Positions 19,424 through 29,480 of a stretch of DNA of 64,000 nt are shown here, piece by piece (within the stretch, counting starts at the first letter, position 1; every line of letters begins with the position of its first letter). The position numbers were made by a program, and so were the translations under genes. Origin of the DNA: Beroe forskalii. Its lineage: Eukaryota > Ctenophora > Nuda > Beroida > Beroidae. Under the pieces are notes generated by a model, which was not told the DNA's origin, ran no database searches, and saw nothing but the letters and a program-made list of their open reading frames with translations. The DNA lies in NCBI GenBank assembly GCA_011033025.1, contig WFMF01000198.1, positions 62,001 through 126,000 on the forward strand. The letters run 5' to 3'.

Positions 19424-21776
19424 AATGACAGTTGATCTCCACACAAACAGTGCTCTACCAGATAAATCCGGGAGCTCTCTATGAGGTACAAAGTAAAACT
19501 GCGATGGTTCCCAACTTTAAGTTTCACGAAAAGTATGATGAGTACTAATCGATCGTCAAGGTGCAACCGATCATAAGTGAAAATGACAGAAATGATATCC
19601 GGATTACTCCTTTATAAATTTCCTCCCACGCAGAATGCAATAAGAAGCCGAAATCGGCCGAAAATGAGAAATTTGGGCGACTCAGATTGGTAAAAATGAA
19701 AAAAAAGGCTTGTTAAAATCTGACTATAAAATCTAGAAAATTACGACGTAATAAAAATTGGTAAAGTTGATGAAACACTCAAACACCGCTTAATCAGTAC
19801 TAAAATATACGACAGAAAGGTAAAATAGCTAAGAACAAAATCGTATTAAAATTTTTTCTGTGTCGACACTGGAAACAAGTTCCGTCCCGTTTATTTATAC
19901 AAGACTTGTTTTTAGAATTAAAAGTTTTTCTGTCAGACACAGGTTGCAAAATTTAGAGCCAGCTGTGTAACTCTTGCACGCAGCAAGTGTTTTCCAATTA
20001 AGCCATACTGAATTTCCTTGTCCTTCAGTTCCCAAATTAATTTTGAAAGTTCTGTTTCGTTTCTATATCTATCAGCTCTAAACGATTTGTTATGATTTTC
20101 CACCGCGTTTTGAAGTCCCCCCGGCAAGTCCTATGTATGAGTAGGATTCTCCGTCCTCGTTAACACACGGCCTGGTAGACTGACGAGGTAACGAGGCACG
20201 CCCCTGCAGTGGACAATTGGGCTTGTCTCTGCAGTTGCACTGCCTCGCACCTCGTCGTTCTGTAGCCTCCAGGACCGATTTGTTGTGATTCTTGATAATC
20301 CTACCCGCACACTAGGCATACGAGTAGCTCAGTTTGACAGTGTTACGGTTGATGATCTTGTGCAGCCGATGGTCTTTAGGGAAGTGTCTGTCGAGGATGG
20401 AAGAATCTCCGTCCGAGGTCCTTGACATTTGTGCTGTAGGGGGGATTGAACCAAACGACATTCCTTGTACGTCTTCTTCTCTTGGGTGTTGTCTGTGGAG
20501 TTTGGTAGGAGAGGGGCTGATCCAACTACTGATTCCCAGGGCAACATCGTACTCCTGCTTTGTGTCGTTGAAGTGTTGTTCAGTGCTGGATATGCTGCCA
20601 AGCCTTTGAGACCATGTCGGGAGATGTTTTGATGATACTAGGGGGATGATTTGACCCTAGCATTGACGTACAAGGGGTGCCATTTGGCTTTTTGTAGGTC
20701 TGTAAGATTTGTCTTTGAGGAATAGCCCACATCCAAGTAGAAGTTAACTGAATCATCGTGTATTTCAACAGTGATTTTCATTCCCACGCTTGAATGCGGC
20801 ATGGAGTTTCTTCCGATGCTGTCCAACTTAGAACCGTTGGAATTCCCGATTATTGTTAATCCGTCATCCCTATGGGCTACAGACCTAAGTCTTTTTGGGA
20901 TGATGCTGTTGAGTTTGTTGAGCAGGTAGATGCCAATTAGCTCCGAAGTTTCTGCTCCGTCCAGGCTTCCCATGGTGACATCGAAGTTTGTGTTCGACTT
21001 CTGACCCAGCATTGCCCGTCGTTGAAAAAGGAATGACCGTTTGGTCAGTCTGATTATCTCCTTCGTCGTTGACAAGTCTGTGACTGATTCCGCGAACTCC
21101 AGAGCACGATCCAACAGGCCTGATGATATCGAGGGATAAACCCACGATGTCAAACTTGATGAATCGAGCCTTCCTTGTGTTCTGCATGTTTCGGAACCAC
21201 GTCAGCACGTCTGATGTACTTTTTCCACTGGTTGACGCCCGTCCCACGTATCTCCGAGACTACCCGTTCAATGATGCATTTGTTGACTTTCCTGGAGGTC
21301 TGACTTGGCGGGGGTTAATCAAACGGCACGGATGAGCTGAGTAAAAATTTTCTTTGTGGTCTTTGTAAGTGATGAAACATTGGTTTTCTGAGTACTTTTC
21401 CAGTCTGTCGTCAAACACTTCAAGTGTTCTTTGCAGAATCATCAACTTTTTCAATTCGGCCTGATTTCCTAATTTGTAGTCCTTAGTGATGTTGTTTAAG
21501 AGCGTCTTTTATTTAAATTTCAGACAATCTGGTAGAGGTTAAAAATTTTCAAAGAACACTATAACCTTACTTTACCAGTTTTTAAGTCTTTGATGTCCTT
21601 GGCCATTTTATCCTGGTATTCATTTGTGTTCTTTTGAAAATTTTATGTTACTTATCATGGTGTACAACTAACTTTCAAAATTAAAAAGAGCTGGGTAGGA
21701 GGTGGCGAATTATTCACGATTTGAGCCTGTGGCCGACCAGAATTCAAGTTGTGATGTTTTTACCATATTTTGATGT
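19421..21776 (-). pseudogene. Diverged Penelope-like retroelement copy, minus strand
   Basis: An older relative of the 16768 element in reverse orientation. Recognisable fragments are a GIY-YIG remnant with NHNKSFRADRYRNETELSKL (19933-20127), an RT core with VTMGSLDGAETSELIGIYLL and HRDDGLTIIGNSNG (20638-21153), motif A-region sequence with KARFIKFDIV (20885-21247), and TYKDHKENFYSAHPCRLINP (21260-21454). The 3' UTR (19421-19920) is alignable to that of the young family, including its last bases. The copy has many frameshifts and stops, and its first ~60 codons are missing or unrecognisable at the right end, where it meets a plus-strand copy head-to-head. Confidence 0.85.
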
Positions 21777-22400
21777 TTCTCGACAGACTGGAAAAGTACT
21801 CAGAAACCAATGTTTCATCACTTACAAAGACCACAAAGAAAAATTTTACCAGCTCATCCGTGCCGTTTGATTAACCCCGCCAAGTCAGACTCGGAAAGTC
21901 AGCAAATGCATCATTGAACGGGTAGTCTCAGAGATACGTGTAAGGACGGGCGTCAACCAGTGGAAAAAGCATCAGACGTGCCGACGTGGTTCCGAAACAT
22001 GCAGAACACAAGGAAGGCCTGATTCATCAAGTTTGACATCGTGGAGTTTTATCCCTCGATATCATCAGGCCTGTTGGATCGTGCTCTGGAGTTCGCGTGA
22101 ATCAGTCACAGACTTGTCCAACGACGAGAAGGAGATAATCAGACTGACCAAACAGTCATTCTTTTCAACGACGGGCAATGCTGGTCACAGTCAGACACAA
22201 ACTTCGATGTCACCATGGGAAGCCTGGACGGAGAACTGGAGCTAATTTTACTCCAATTAAGCTCAACAACAAACCAACATATCATCCCCAAAGAAGACTT
22301 TGTGGGTCTGTATAGGGATGACGATTAGCAATAATCGGTACCTCCCAAATTCTGACCCAAGTTGACAGCATCAGGAAGAAAATTCCAATGGGGGGCATTT
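21777..22400 (+). pseudogene. Diverged Penelope-like retroelement fragment, plus strand, head-to-head with the previous copy
   Basis: Starting with CGACAGACTGGAAAAGTACT, this fragment repeats, in plus orientation, the RT region of the copy to its left (TYKDHKEK, then CRLINPAKSD in DNA terms, and the motif B region TTCGATGTCACCATGGGAAG at about 22203). It carries indels and stops throughout and fades into a homopolymer-distorted stretch near 22380. The 3' half (GIY-YIG and UTR) is absent. Confidence 0.82.
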
Positions 22401-22500
22401 TCAAGCAGTTTTAGGGGCCCCCGGGAAAACTTGCCCCCGGAAATACACCCGAGAAATTAAATCAAAACCCTTTTCTTCCCTCCCAAGAAAAAAGGAATTA
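22378..22500. other. Suspected low-quality consensus stretch
   Basis: Sequence expected to read like the PLE (AGGAAGAAACTCCATGCCAC in the intact copy) becomes AGGAAGAAAATTCCAATGGGGGGC and then strings of stretched homopolymers (GGGGCCCCCGGG, CCCCCGG, AAAACCC). The family copy acts as an internal control, so this looks like base-calling or assembly error at a join. Confidence 0.7.
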
Positions 22501-23205
22501 AAGTAATATCGCCTATAACTCAAAAAGTAAGAATATTAGCGACTTAATTCCAACGACATCAGTAATTAAAGCCAAAATTACGATTTGTACGTCTTATTTG
22601 AGTACCAGTCGCGCTGCTTAGTGGTTAATTGGCCAATTAAAGTAATTATCGCCTATAACTCAAGAAGTAAGAATGATAGCGACTTAATTCCAACGACATC
22701 AGTAACTAAAGCCAAAATTACGATTTGTACGTCTTATTTGAGTACCAGTCGCGCGCTGCTTAATTAGTTAATTGACCAATTAAAGTAATTATCGCCTATA
22801 ACTTAAAAAGTTAGAATGATAGCGACTTAATTCCAACGACATCAGTATCTAAAGCTAAAATTACGATTTGTACTTCTTATGATGATGTCAGTGTTACAAA
22901 AGTACTCTACCTCTATGTGAAGAACTAGTTTGTTGACCTAACATAATCATCGTTTGTCTGATCTTATGGGAAATATTTACTTATTAAAGTGATTATCGCT
23001 TATAACTCAAAAATTAAGAATGATAGCGACTTAATTTTTACGGCATCAGTAACTTGCGTCGAAATTACGAATTATTCGTTTACTTTACGTACGGTTACCA
23101 ACCGCTTAATGAGATAATTAGCCAATTTAATTAATTATCTCGTATAACTCAAAAAGTAAAAAGAATTGCGACCAAGTACATCACTTACTTCATCCTTGTG
23201 ATATC
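22497..23205. repeat. Tandem repeat, ~140-bp unit, five copies
   Basis: Units start with ATTAAAGTAATTATCGCCTA at about 22497, 22636, 22780, 22983 and 23125. Each then carries AACTCAAAAAGTAAGAAT and AGCGACTTAATTCCAACG. The first three are closely similar; the third has an extra ~60 bp and the last is partial and diverged. No coding potential. Confidence 0.85.
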
Positions 23206-23848
23206 GGTAAATTGAGCAATCCGTCGAGGCCAGTATCGCACCAGTATCACGCCAGTACCGCGCCAGTATCACGCCAGTACCGCGCCAGTATCAGGCCAGT
23301 ATCGCGCCAGTATCAGGCCTACCTCACGCCAGTATCACGCCAGTATCACGCCAGTATCGCGCCAGTAGCACGCCAGTAGCGAGCCAGTAGCACGCCAGTA
23401 GCGCGCCAGTAGCACGCCAGTAGCGCGCCAGTAGCACGCCAGTAGCACGCCAGTATCACGCCAGGTATCGCGCCAGTCGGAACTATTTTGCTAGGAAGCC
23501 AGTAACACGCCAGTATATGATCTGAAACTGGCGTGCTACTGGCGTCCTGGCTATAAGTTAGTCTCGACTGGCGTGATACTGGCGTACTACTGGCGTGCTA
23601 CTGGCGCGGTACTGGCGTGATACTGGCGCGATACTGGCGTGCTACTGGCGTGCTACTGGCGCGCTACTGGCGTGCTACTGGCGCGCTACTGACGTGCTAC
23701 TGGCGCGATACTGGCGTGATACTGGCGCGATAACGGCGTGAGGTAGGCCTGATACTGGCGCGATACTGGCGTGGTACTGGCGTGGTACTGGCCTGATACT
23801 GGCGCGATACTGGCGTGATACTGGCCTCGACGGATCGCTCAATTTACC
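23206..23848. repeat. 643-bp palindromic satellite (foldback-like)
   Basis: The arms begin with GGTAAATTGAGC (23206) and end with GCTCAATTTACC (23848). Each arm, about 300 bp, is a tandem array of ~10-11-bp units: GCCAGTATCAC/GCCAGTAGCGC on the left, and GTGATACTGGC/GCGCTACTGGC on the right. The centre of symmetry is near 23520 (between CACGCCAGT and ACTGGCGTG). It has the structure of a foldback element whose inverted repeats are minisatellites. No clear target duplication was found and there is no ORF. Confidence 0.88.
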
Positions 23849-24194
23849 AAAATATGTTATTAAATATGATCTTGATAATTGGTTTCATGTTGGAAATAAA
23901 AGCAGGGCGTTCTTGTTGATTATTAAGTTTTAAAAGTTAATTTTTCATGGTTTATAAACCTAACCTAGTAAATGATAAATATTATGAATTTGAAAAGATA
24001 TAAGATTATTTGTAAACCCCAGATTATTTGCTTTTGGCCTTTTATAATGATCCTGTGGTTTTAATGCTTAGTAGTTGCTTTGGGGTGGGTACGGGTTACA
24101 AAAAAGAGTGATATGGATAGCCAAAATTGGAAATTGTTCGGGTTTTAATGAGTAGTTGCTTTGGGATGGGTAGGGGTTACGAAAAAGAGTGATA
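23849..24194. other. Non-coding flank with an ~84-bp partial duplication
   Basis: The block AGTAGTTGCTTTGGG(G/A)TGGGTA to TGGATAGCCAAAA-TTGGAAATTG is present twice (from about 24069 and from about 24152). The second copy runs into the left end of the TIR element at 24195, so the first ~40 bases of the element are duplicated outside it. Confidence 0.65.
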
Positions 24195-25288
24195 TGGATA
24201 GCCAAAAACAATTGGAAATTGTTTGGGTTTCGCAGCCACTGAAGACTCTTTATTTAACATATTTCTCGAATGTTCAACTGAAAACGTAGTGAAAAGATAC
24301 GATTAAAAGTCATGATATGAATTTTTAATCGCAGCCCGTCCGTGGCGGTGCGCTATGGGTACATAGAAATATCTTGGTCACGCTTAATTTTTAGCAGGTA
24401 AACATACACCAACATAACACATCATGCTGTACATTGTATAACTTATAGGGGGAACGGACATTTCATCTCACGACACTTCATCTCACGACACTTCATCTCA
24501 CGACACTTTATCTCGCAATATGTCAGCTCTATGCAAAGGTTAGGGTCTGGGTTAGGGTCTGGGTTAGGGTCAGGGTTGGGGTTTGGGTTGGGTTTGGGTT
24601 GGGTTGGGTTTGGGTTGGGTTTGGGTTGGGTTTGGGTTGGGTGTGGGTCGGGTTTGGGTTGGGTTTGGGTTGGGTTTGGGGTTTGGGTTGGGTTTGGGTT
24701 GGGTTTGGGTTGGGTTTGGGTTGGGTTTGGGTTAGGGTCAGGACAGGGAGATGAAGTGTCCTGAGATGAAATGTACTTGTAGTGAGATGAGATGTCGCCC
24801 ACCCACTTATAGTTGTAAGCCCTTTCACTTACTGTAAACATTAATCATTCACGCTTATAAAATTATAATAATTGTTGATCATTCAAGCTTATCATAATTA
24901 TAAACATTAATTCACGCTTATTGTAACCATTCATTCATACTTATTTATGTTACTAACGCTAATTATAAGCGTTTATTAAGGCCTATTATCAGCGTTTATT
25001 CACGCTGATAATAAACTATAAGTATAACTCACTCACACAAAATGGCCTGCTCATGTCATTCTCCAAGAACAATTGAATTCACAGGAAAACTTCTGTTAAG
25101 ATAAAATTCTGCCTATTTCTTGTACCCATAGCGCACCGCCACGGACGGGCTGCGATTAAAATTCATATCATGACTTTTAATCGTATTTCTTTACTACGTT
25201 CTCAGTTGAATATTCGAGAAATATGTTAAATAAAGAGTCTTCAGTGGCTGCGAAACCCAAACAATTTCCAATTGTTTTTGGCTATCCA
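24195..25288. mobile_element. TA-flanked element with 168-bp terminal inverted repeats and a G-rich core
   Basis: The left arm (24195-24362, starting TGGATAGCC) and the right arm (25121-25288, ending GGCTATCCA) are inverted copies with few differences, and TA flanks both (24193-24194 and 25289-25290). The interior holds TTCATCTCACGACAC tandem units (about 24459-24520), a G-rich array (24533-24743) and further partly inverted ATCTCA/TGAGAT motifs. No transposase is encoded; the proline/threonine/glutamine frames across the G-rich array are repeat artefacts. Confidence 0.82.
24533..24743. repeat. Degenerate telomere-like G-rich array (TTGGG/TTAGGG type)
   Basis: The array runs from GGTTAGGGTCTGGG units into alternating TTTGGG and TTGGG units and returns to GGTTAGGG at the right end. 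Its many GGG runs spaced by 2-4 bases give strong G-quadruplex potential on the plus strand. It is internal to a transposon-like element, so it is not a chromosome end. Confidence 0.85.
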
Positions 25289-25324
25289 TATACTTATATA
25301 CTTATATACTTATATATAGCTGAT

Positions 25325-27085
25325 AATTTAGGACCAAATTTGAATCGCTGAGATCTTGAGAACCACAAATGGTAGAGCCTTGATCGAGGGCGGGTTTTTT
25401 TCAACTAAGATGGGAGAATGTAATAGGCTATGTAGGAAGTTTCGCAGATCGATTTTTTTGCTGTTATGACGTCATCAAAATCGATAAAATCACGATTTTT
25501 AGTGAAAAACGTAATTTTGGACCACTTTGAAGCACTGTATCTGAAAAGCTTTCTACCGCGTCATGTTTTCCCGACTTATGTAGCTTCTAGACCTCGAGAT
25601 TTAGCCACTTAAGAAGTTTCATGGTGATTGGTGAAAAAATGAGGTCGTGGGAGGCCTCCAAAAATCGAGGATCTTTACTAGGCCAAAATATGGTGACTTT
25701 GAGCATCTATATCTCAGCTCACCAACATTGCTCCATCTCTTCCAGGCGTATCAATGTTCTTTCTCAGTCAAATATCAAGGGTAAAAAGTTTCAAGTCTTC
25801 CCGATTTAAGGGAAAGGTGTGGTGGCACCTCAAAAACGTAAATTTGAGCCGCGCAAAAAAGTCGAAAATTTGGCCAAGTCCAATTTCAGGCCGAATTCCA
25901 TAAGTGCAGGGCTGTTGTGCTATACGATAGTGACTGGATCAACATTTTGAATTACTTGGTACTCGAATAGAACAAGAAATGGCCCATGGAAATGAAGTGC
26001 ACGTGAGTTCACGTGGACGTTTTGTAGAAATTAGGCAAATTTGAAATTTGAGTCTTAAGACCAAATTTTCGACTTGATTTGATTGAAACAAGTCACAATG
26101 CAATAGACAAACATGATTCCAGGTCCATATAACAAATTTTGCACGTGAGTTCACGCGAACGTTTTGTAGAAATTAGGGAAATTACTATTTCAACGATTTT
26201 AACGAATGATTTCTATTTCGAACGCTTAAAAACGTATGTTTAGATCGTAATAACCTCAAACAATTAAAAAAGCGGCGCCCCTGTGACTCTGTGAGGGGGT
26301 TGCTATGACGACCGCTTGCGGTTTTGTCTGTGGTAAGATATAATAATAATATGAAGATAATTTGGGACCCAATTTAAATCGATGAGATCTCAAGTTCTAC
26401 AAATGGTAGAGACATGATCGAGGTCACGTTTTGTAGATATAAGATGGGAAAATGCATTAGGCTATAAAAGAAGTTCTGGTGACGTCATTATGACGTCATT
26501 ATGACGTCATCAACTTAGCGAAATTTTAATGCTTTTTAGTGAAAATAGGTCGTTTTCGAGCGCATTTTTCACCAAGAAGGAAAGGAGATAGCTCCTTGAT
26601 TTTTCCAAGTCGGAGTTAGCAAATTTAAAGAGCTTTCAGAAAATCATATGGATTATTGGCCTATCTCGATTTTTCATCGAGATCTACGCGATTTTCTAAG
26701 GTGCGGTAAACAATCGATGTCAAAAATTTAGGACAAAACTTAAGAGTGAGATGTCAAGAACTGCGACTTATCTTGAGATGAGACCGGTCCAAGTATGTTG
26801 TACTAAGGCAGAATTGTCTTATAGGCTATATGGGAAGTTGGTTTGAGCCTATTTGGGTGCTGTGATGACGTCATTAAAATCGCGTCAAACCACTAAAATA
26901 GCGTATTTTGCGATAAAACGTTATTTTGCGCTACTTTGAACATCTCTAACGCAGAGAGTTTTCATCGGAATATGTTTTACTTCGATATTTTGCTTTTAGA
27001 CCTCGAGATTTAGCTATAAAACGAGTTTCAAGGTGATCGGTCGAAATATGTCGTCATGCGAAGCCTCTAAAAATTGAGCCGCAAA
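25325..27085. repeat. Diverged repeat family, three direct copies
   Basis: Three segments (about 25325-25860, 26355-26700 and 26725-27085) share ordered blocks: GGACC-AATTT-AATCG-TGAGATCT, ACAAATGGTAGAG-C-TGATCGAGG, TGACGTCAT, TTTTAGTGAAAA and CTAGACCTCGAGATTTAGC. They are substantially diverged. A different repeat carrying paired CACGTG sites lies between copies one and two. There is no intact ORF; 25621-25809 is not conserved between copies. Confidence 0.7.
25999..26177. repeat. Paired double-E-box repeat, locus 1
   Basis: A motif with CACGTGAGTTCACGTG followed by GACGTTTTGTAGAAATTAGG occurs at 25999 and, with CACGCG in place of the second CACGTG, at 26141. The spacing is 142 bp. The linker includes CGACTTGATTTGATTGAAAC. 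The same arrangement with the same spacing occurs at 28346-28524. Confidence 0.78.
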
Positions 27086-28345
27086 ATGGTTGAAATTACG
27101 TTAATGATGAACAAGAATTGCGCCTGCAGGCTCAATTCTTTTGTCCGATATTCCTGTATGCAGGCGCTTAATTTCCCTCCCCGTGGTGATTGATGTAACC
27201 TTTGCATCATGATACAACACGCAGTCGTTCGCAGTAAGAGTATAAATATTGCTCCACTGCTGCGCGCTACCACCGAGAAAATGCATTGGCACGTGCCATT
27301 TCTTCTAAAATTCTTGCGCGCGCGTTCTTACGTACTACCAAGTTGTTGTACTCAGTTCGTTGTAGATTTCGCGCCATTTTGTTAAATAGGTTTACGTTTC
27401 GCATCAGATTGTGTCACTGTTCATTAACGCGCTGTATTTTCCTGGGTTCCTGAAGCAGCTTCATTAAGCCTCAAATCACCTATGCACTTTACCATCTGGG
27501 AAATTTTCTAGTCGATTAGTTATTGGCTGAGTGATCATCAAGGAATTGAAATTTCGTGCCGTGATGTGGAATTTATGAAATTTAAGCATGGATGTTAATT
27601 GTTAGATTATGACACTGATTTAATGATAATGATTTTCTATACACCCAGGACTTAATAACAGTTGTTCACTAAGCTGATTTATCACTTTCACATTTCATGC
27701 TTTCGTTTTCTGTTTCAATGCAGTCGCTTGTTCCGAAAAGCAATATTCGTCTTTCACATCGACCATAGTATTTCTCGAACTTAGTTGAATTCAGTATACA
27801 GTCGAATAGTTATGTAGTTTGGCACTAAACTAAGTACAGATCCAACCCATAGCCCGAGTCGCTCCTAAGATTTTAAGACACACGAAATCTTCATCAGCCC
27901 TTTTATTTAGAATGAATCGTAATTTAGGAGAGTTTGAGCACGTGGCACGGATGGGCCTATCCAGCCTATAATATTTACATTTTCGACAATCGACAGCTTT
28001 AAAATTAAGAATTTTGTGATTTCGGGGGGGGGGGGACACCGGACGGACGGACGGACATGGGACATTTTCGCGACTGATATTATAAAGGAGCAATCCGGGC
28101 ACTTTCCAGAAATTACAGTAGTTGTATTGCAAACCTGGACCTCATATACACATATCCTATTTCTCACCTTCCCAAACCACGATCTCTGCCAACCCTCTCA
28201 TTTGCCTTTTTGTATTCACAAAAAGGCCAATGGGGAGGGAAAAAATTGTACTTAAGCCTGATTCTGTGATACGATGACGAACTAATAATGGTTTCCTCAT
28301 GTCTCTAAGTGACTAAATGTGGGAAATATACGATGAAATAGTGAA
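27086..28345. other. Non-coding region with a G-run and GGAC microsatellite
   Basis: No gene is recognised. At 28024-28036 a run of about twelve G is followed by GGACGGACGGACGGAC. Small inverted motifs (GCGCCTGCAGGC near 27121 and TGCAGGCGC near 27160) are present. Short opposed frames at 27830-28255 have no family signature. Confidence 0.5.
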
Positions 28346-28680
28346 TCACGTGAGTTCACGTGGACGTTTTGTAGAAATTAGGGATTTCAAGAAAATGATA
28401 TTTACACGCGATTTTCGACTTGATTACGTTGAAATGAGTTCAAATACGACTAATGCACGTGAAATTAGATCTGGGTGCTACATTTCAGCACGTGAGTTCA
28501 CGTGGACGATTTGTAGAAATTAGAAAATTGGTCAATTCTAGTAATTCCAAATTAGAATAACGTTGTTTCGGACTGCGTGAGATTTAGTTTCATTGGTTCC
28601 AACCGAAAGAAATGGACTGACGTCACCAAATCAGCAGGGGGTTACTACGACAACCGTCTCGGTTTTGGAGAGCCTATTTA
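28346..28680. repeat. Paired double-E-box repeat, locus 2, with shared downstream block
   Basis: CACGTGAGTTCACGTG copies at 28347 and 28490 are followed by GACGTTTTGTAGAAATTAG or its one-base variant. The downstream sequence (GGGGGTTACTACGACAACCG, about 28636) matches the corresponding block of locus 1 (GGGGGTTGCTATGACGACCG, about 26294). The two loci are therefore copies of one dispersed repeat of over 300 bp. Confidence 0.75.
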
Positions 28681-28901
28681 CAATAGCACATCTGTAATAT
28701 CAAAAATACTTCTCTTGAAAAAAACGAGCTCACAGAGCTCATGAAATAATCAAAGTTTCGATACGAAACAGGCAAATTCAAAATCACTTTCGTAATTTTC
28801 ATTGTCTTTACAATTGTATTTGGAATTGGACCGCATCCACGTACACATAAAAGAACAAGACGTCTTATCATGAAAAGCTATTTTGCATTTCATAAAGTTT
28901 G

Positions 28902-29480
28902 TTACGCATGAATAGTCTTGGCTAGTTTTGTCCGCGATTCGGCTGCACAGGACCTTAAGAAAAGTTTTTGCCTCCATGCCGGAGCCTCCCGTAACCGAGA
29001 GAAAACAAGGGGGCAGAACGTTCCTTGTTCCACATTTAGGATGCGGTCGTTGTAGGAACGCTGTTCATCCTGTTCTGCCTTCTCATACACCTTTTTGGTC
29101 GGTATCTCTCTGTATGATTCTGCATTAGGATTCATCATCTTGATGTCGAAGAACGCGTTCTGACCATCCCTGTAGAATACTCTAGCTCGGATGTTCGAGC
29201 TTGATCACCAGTCAGTGTTCCCTGTCTAGCGAAGGTTTCACCCTCAAGTGGCTGAAGCTGGGGCTCCACATCCTTATAGACCTGGAACAACTGGCTGGCA
29301 AGGAAGTCTCGAACATGGTTGTGTCTGACAATCACATACCCTCCACGTGGACAGTTAAGGCATGGTTTATTGTCATCCTTTCCCCACAGACACACGAGCT
29401 AGGAAGTCTAGGAAGATCCTTCCCGTATCGAATCAGTAGACTGTCCCTGAAGTCACCTTTGTGGAGGTTAAATCTGTATT
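28902..29480 (-). pseudogene. Transposable-element protein fragment with Cys motif and PD-(D/E)XK-like nuclease signature
   Basis: Minus-strand frames at 29135-29395 and 28902-29138, joined by a frameshift near 29190, read as one domain. First is a cysteine motif (CxCGKDDNKPCLNCPRGG), then RHNHVRDFLASQLFQVYKDV, PQLQPLEGE, NIRARVFYRDGQNAFFDIK in an intermediate frame, then PNAESY, and YNDRILNVEQGTFCPLVFS. The GE, FFDIK and surrounding spacing resemble PD-(D/E)XK nucleases. I recall related sequences in many aquatic invertebrate genomes, associated with retroelement proteins; that association is from memory and not shown here. The N-terminal part is missing because a PLE copy adjoins at about 29494. 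It is a fragment and unlikely to be functional. Confidence 0.62.

Noticed and set aside
24533-24743. Possible chromosome end because of TTAGGG-like units
   Set aside because: The array is degenerate, internal to a TIR element and followed by tens of kilobases of sequence.
24443-24841. Pro-Asn-Thr-Gln repeat frames on the minus strand and Gly-Leu repeats on the plus strand
   Set aside because: They translate a G-rich telomere-like array inside a transposon; no independent coding signal.
28024-28060. G run and GGAC repeats as a CpG-island promoter
   Set aside because: The tract is too short and simple; no gene begins nearby, and it looks like a microsatellite.
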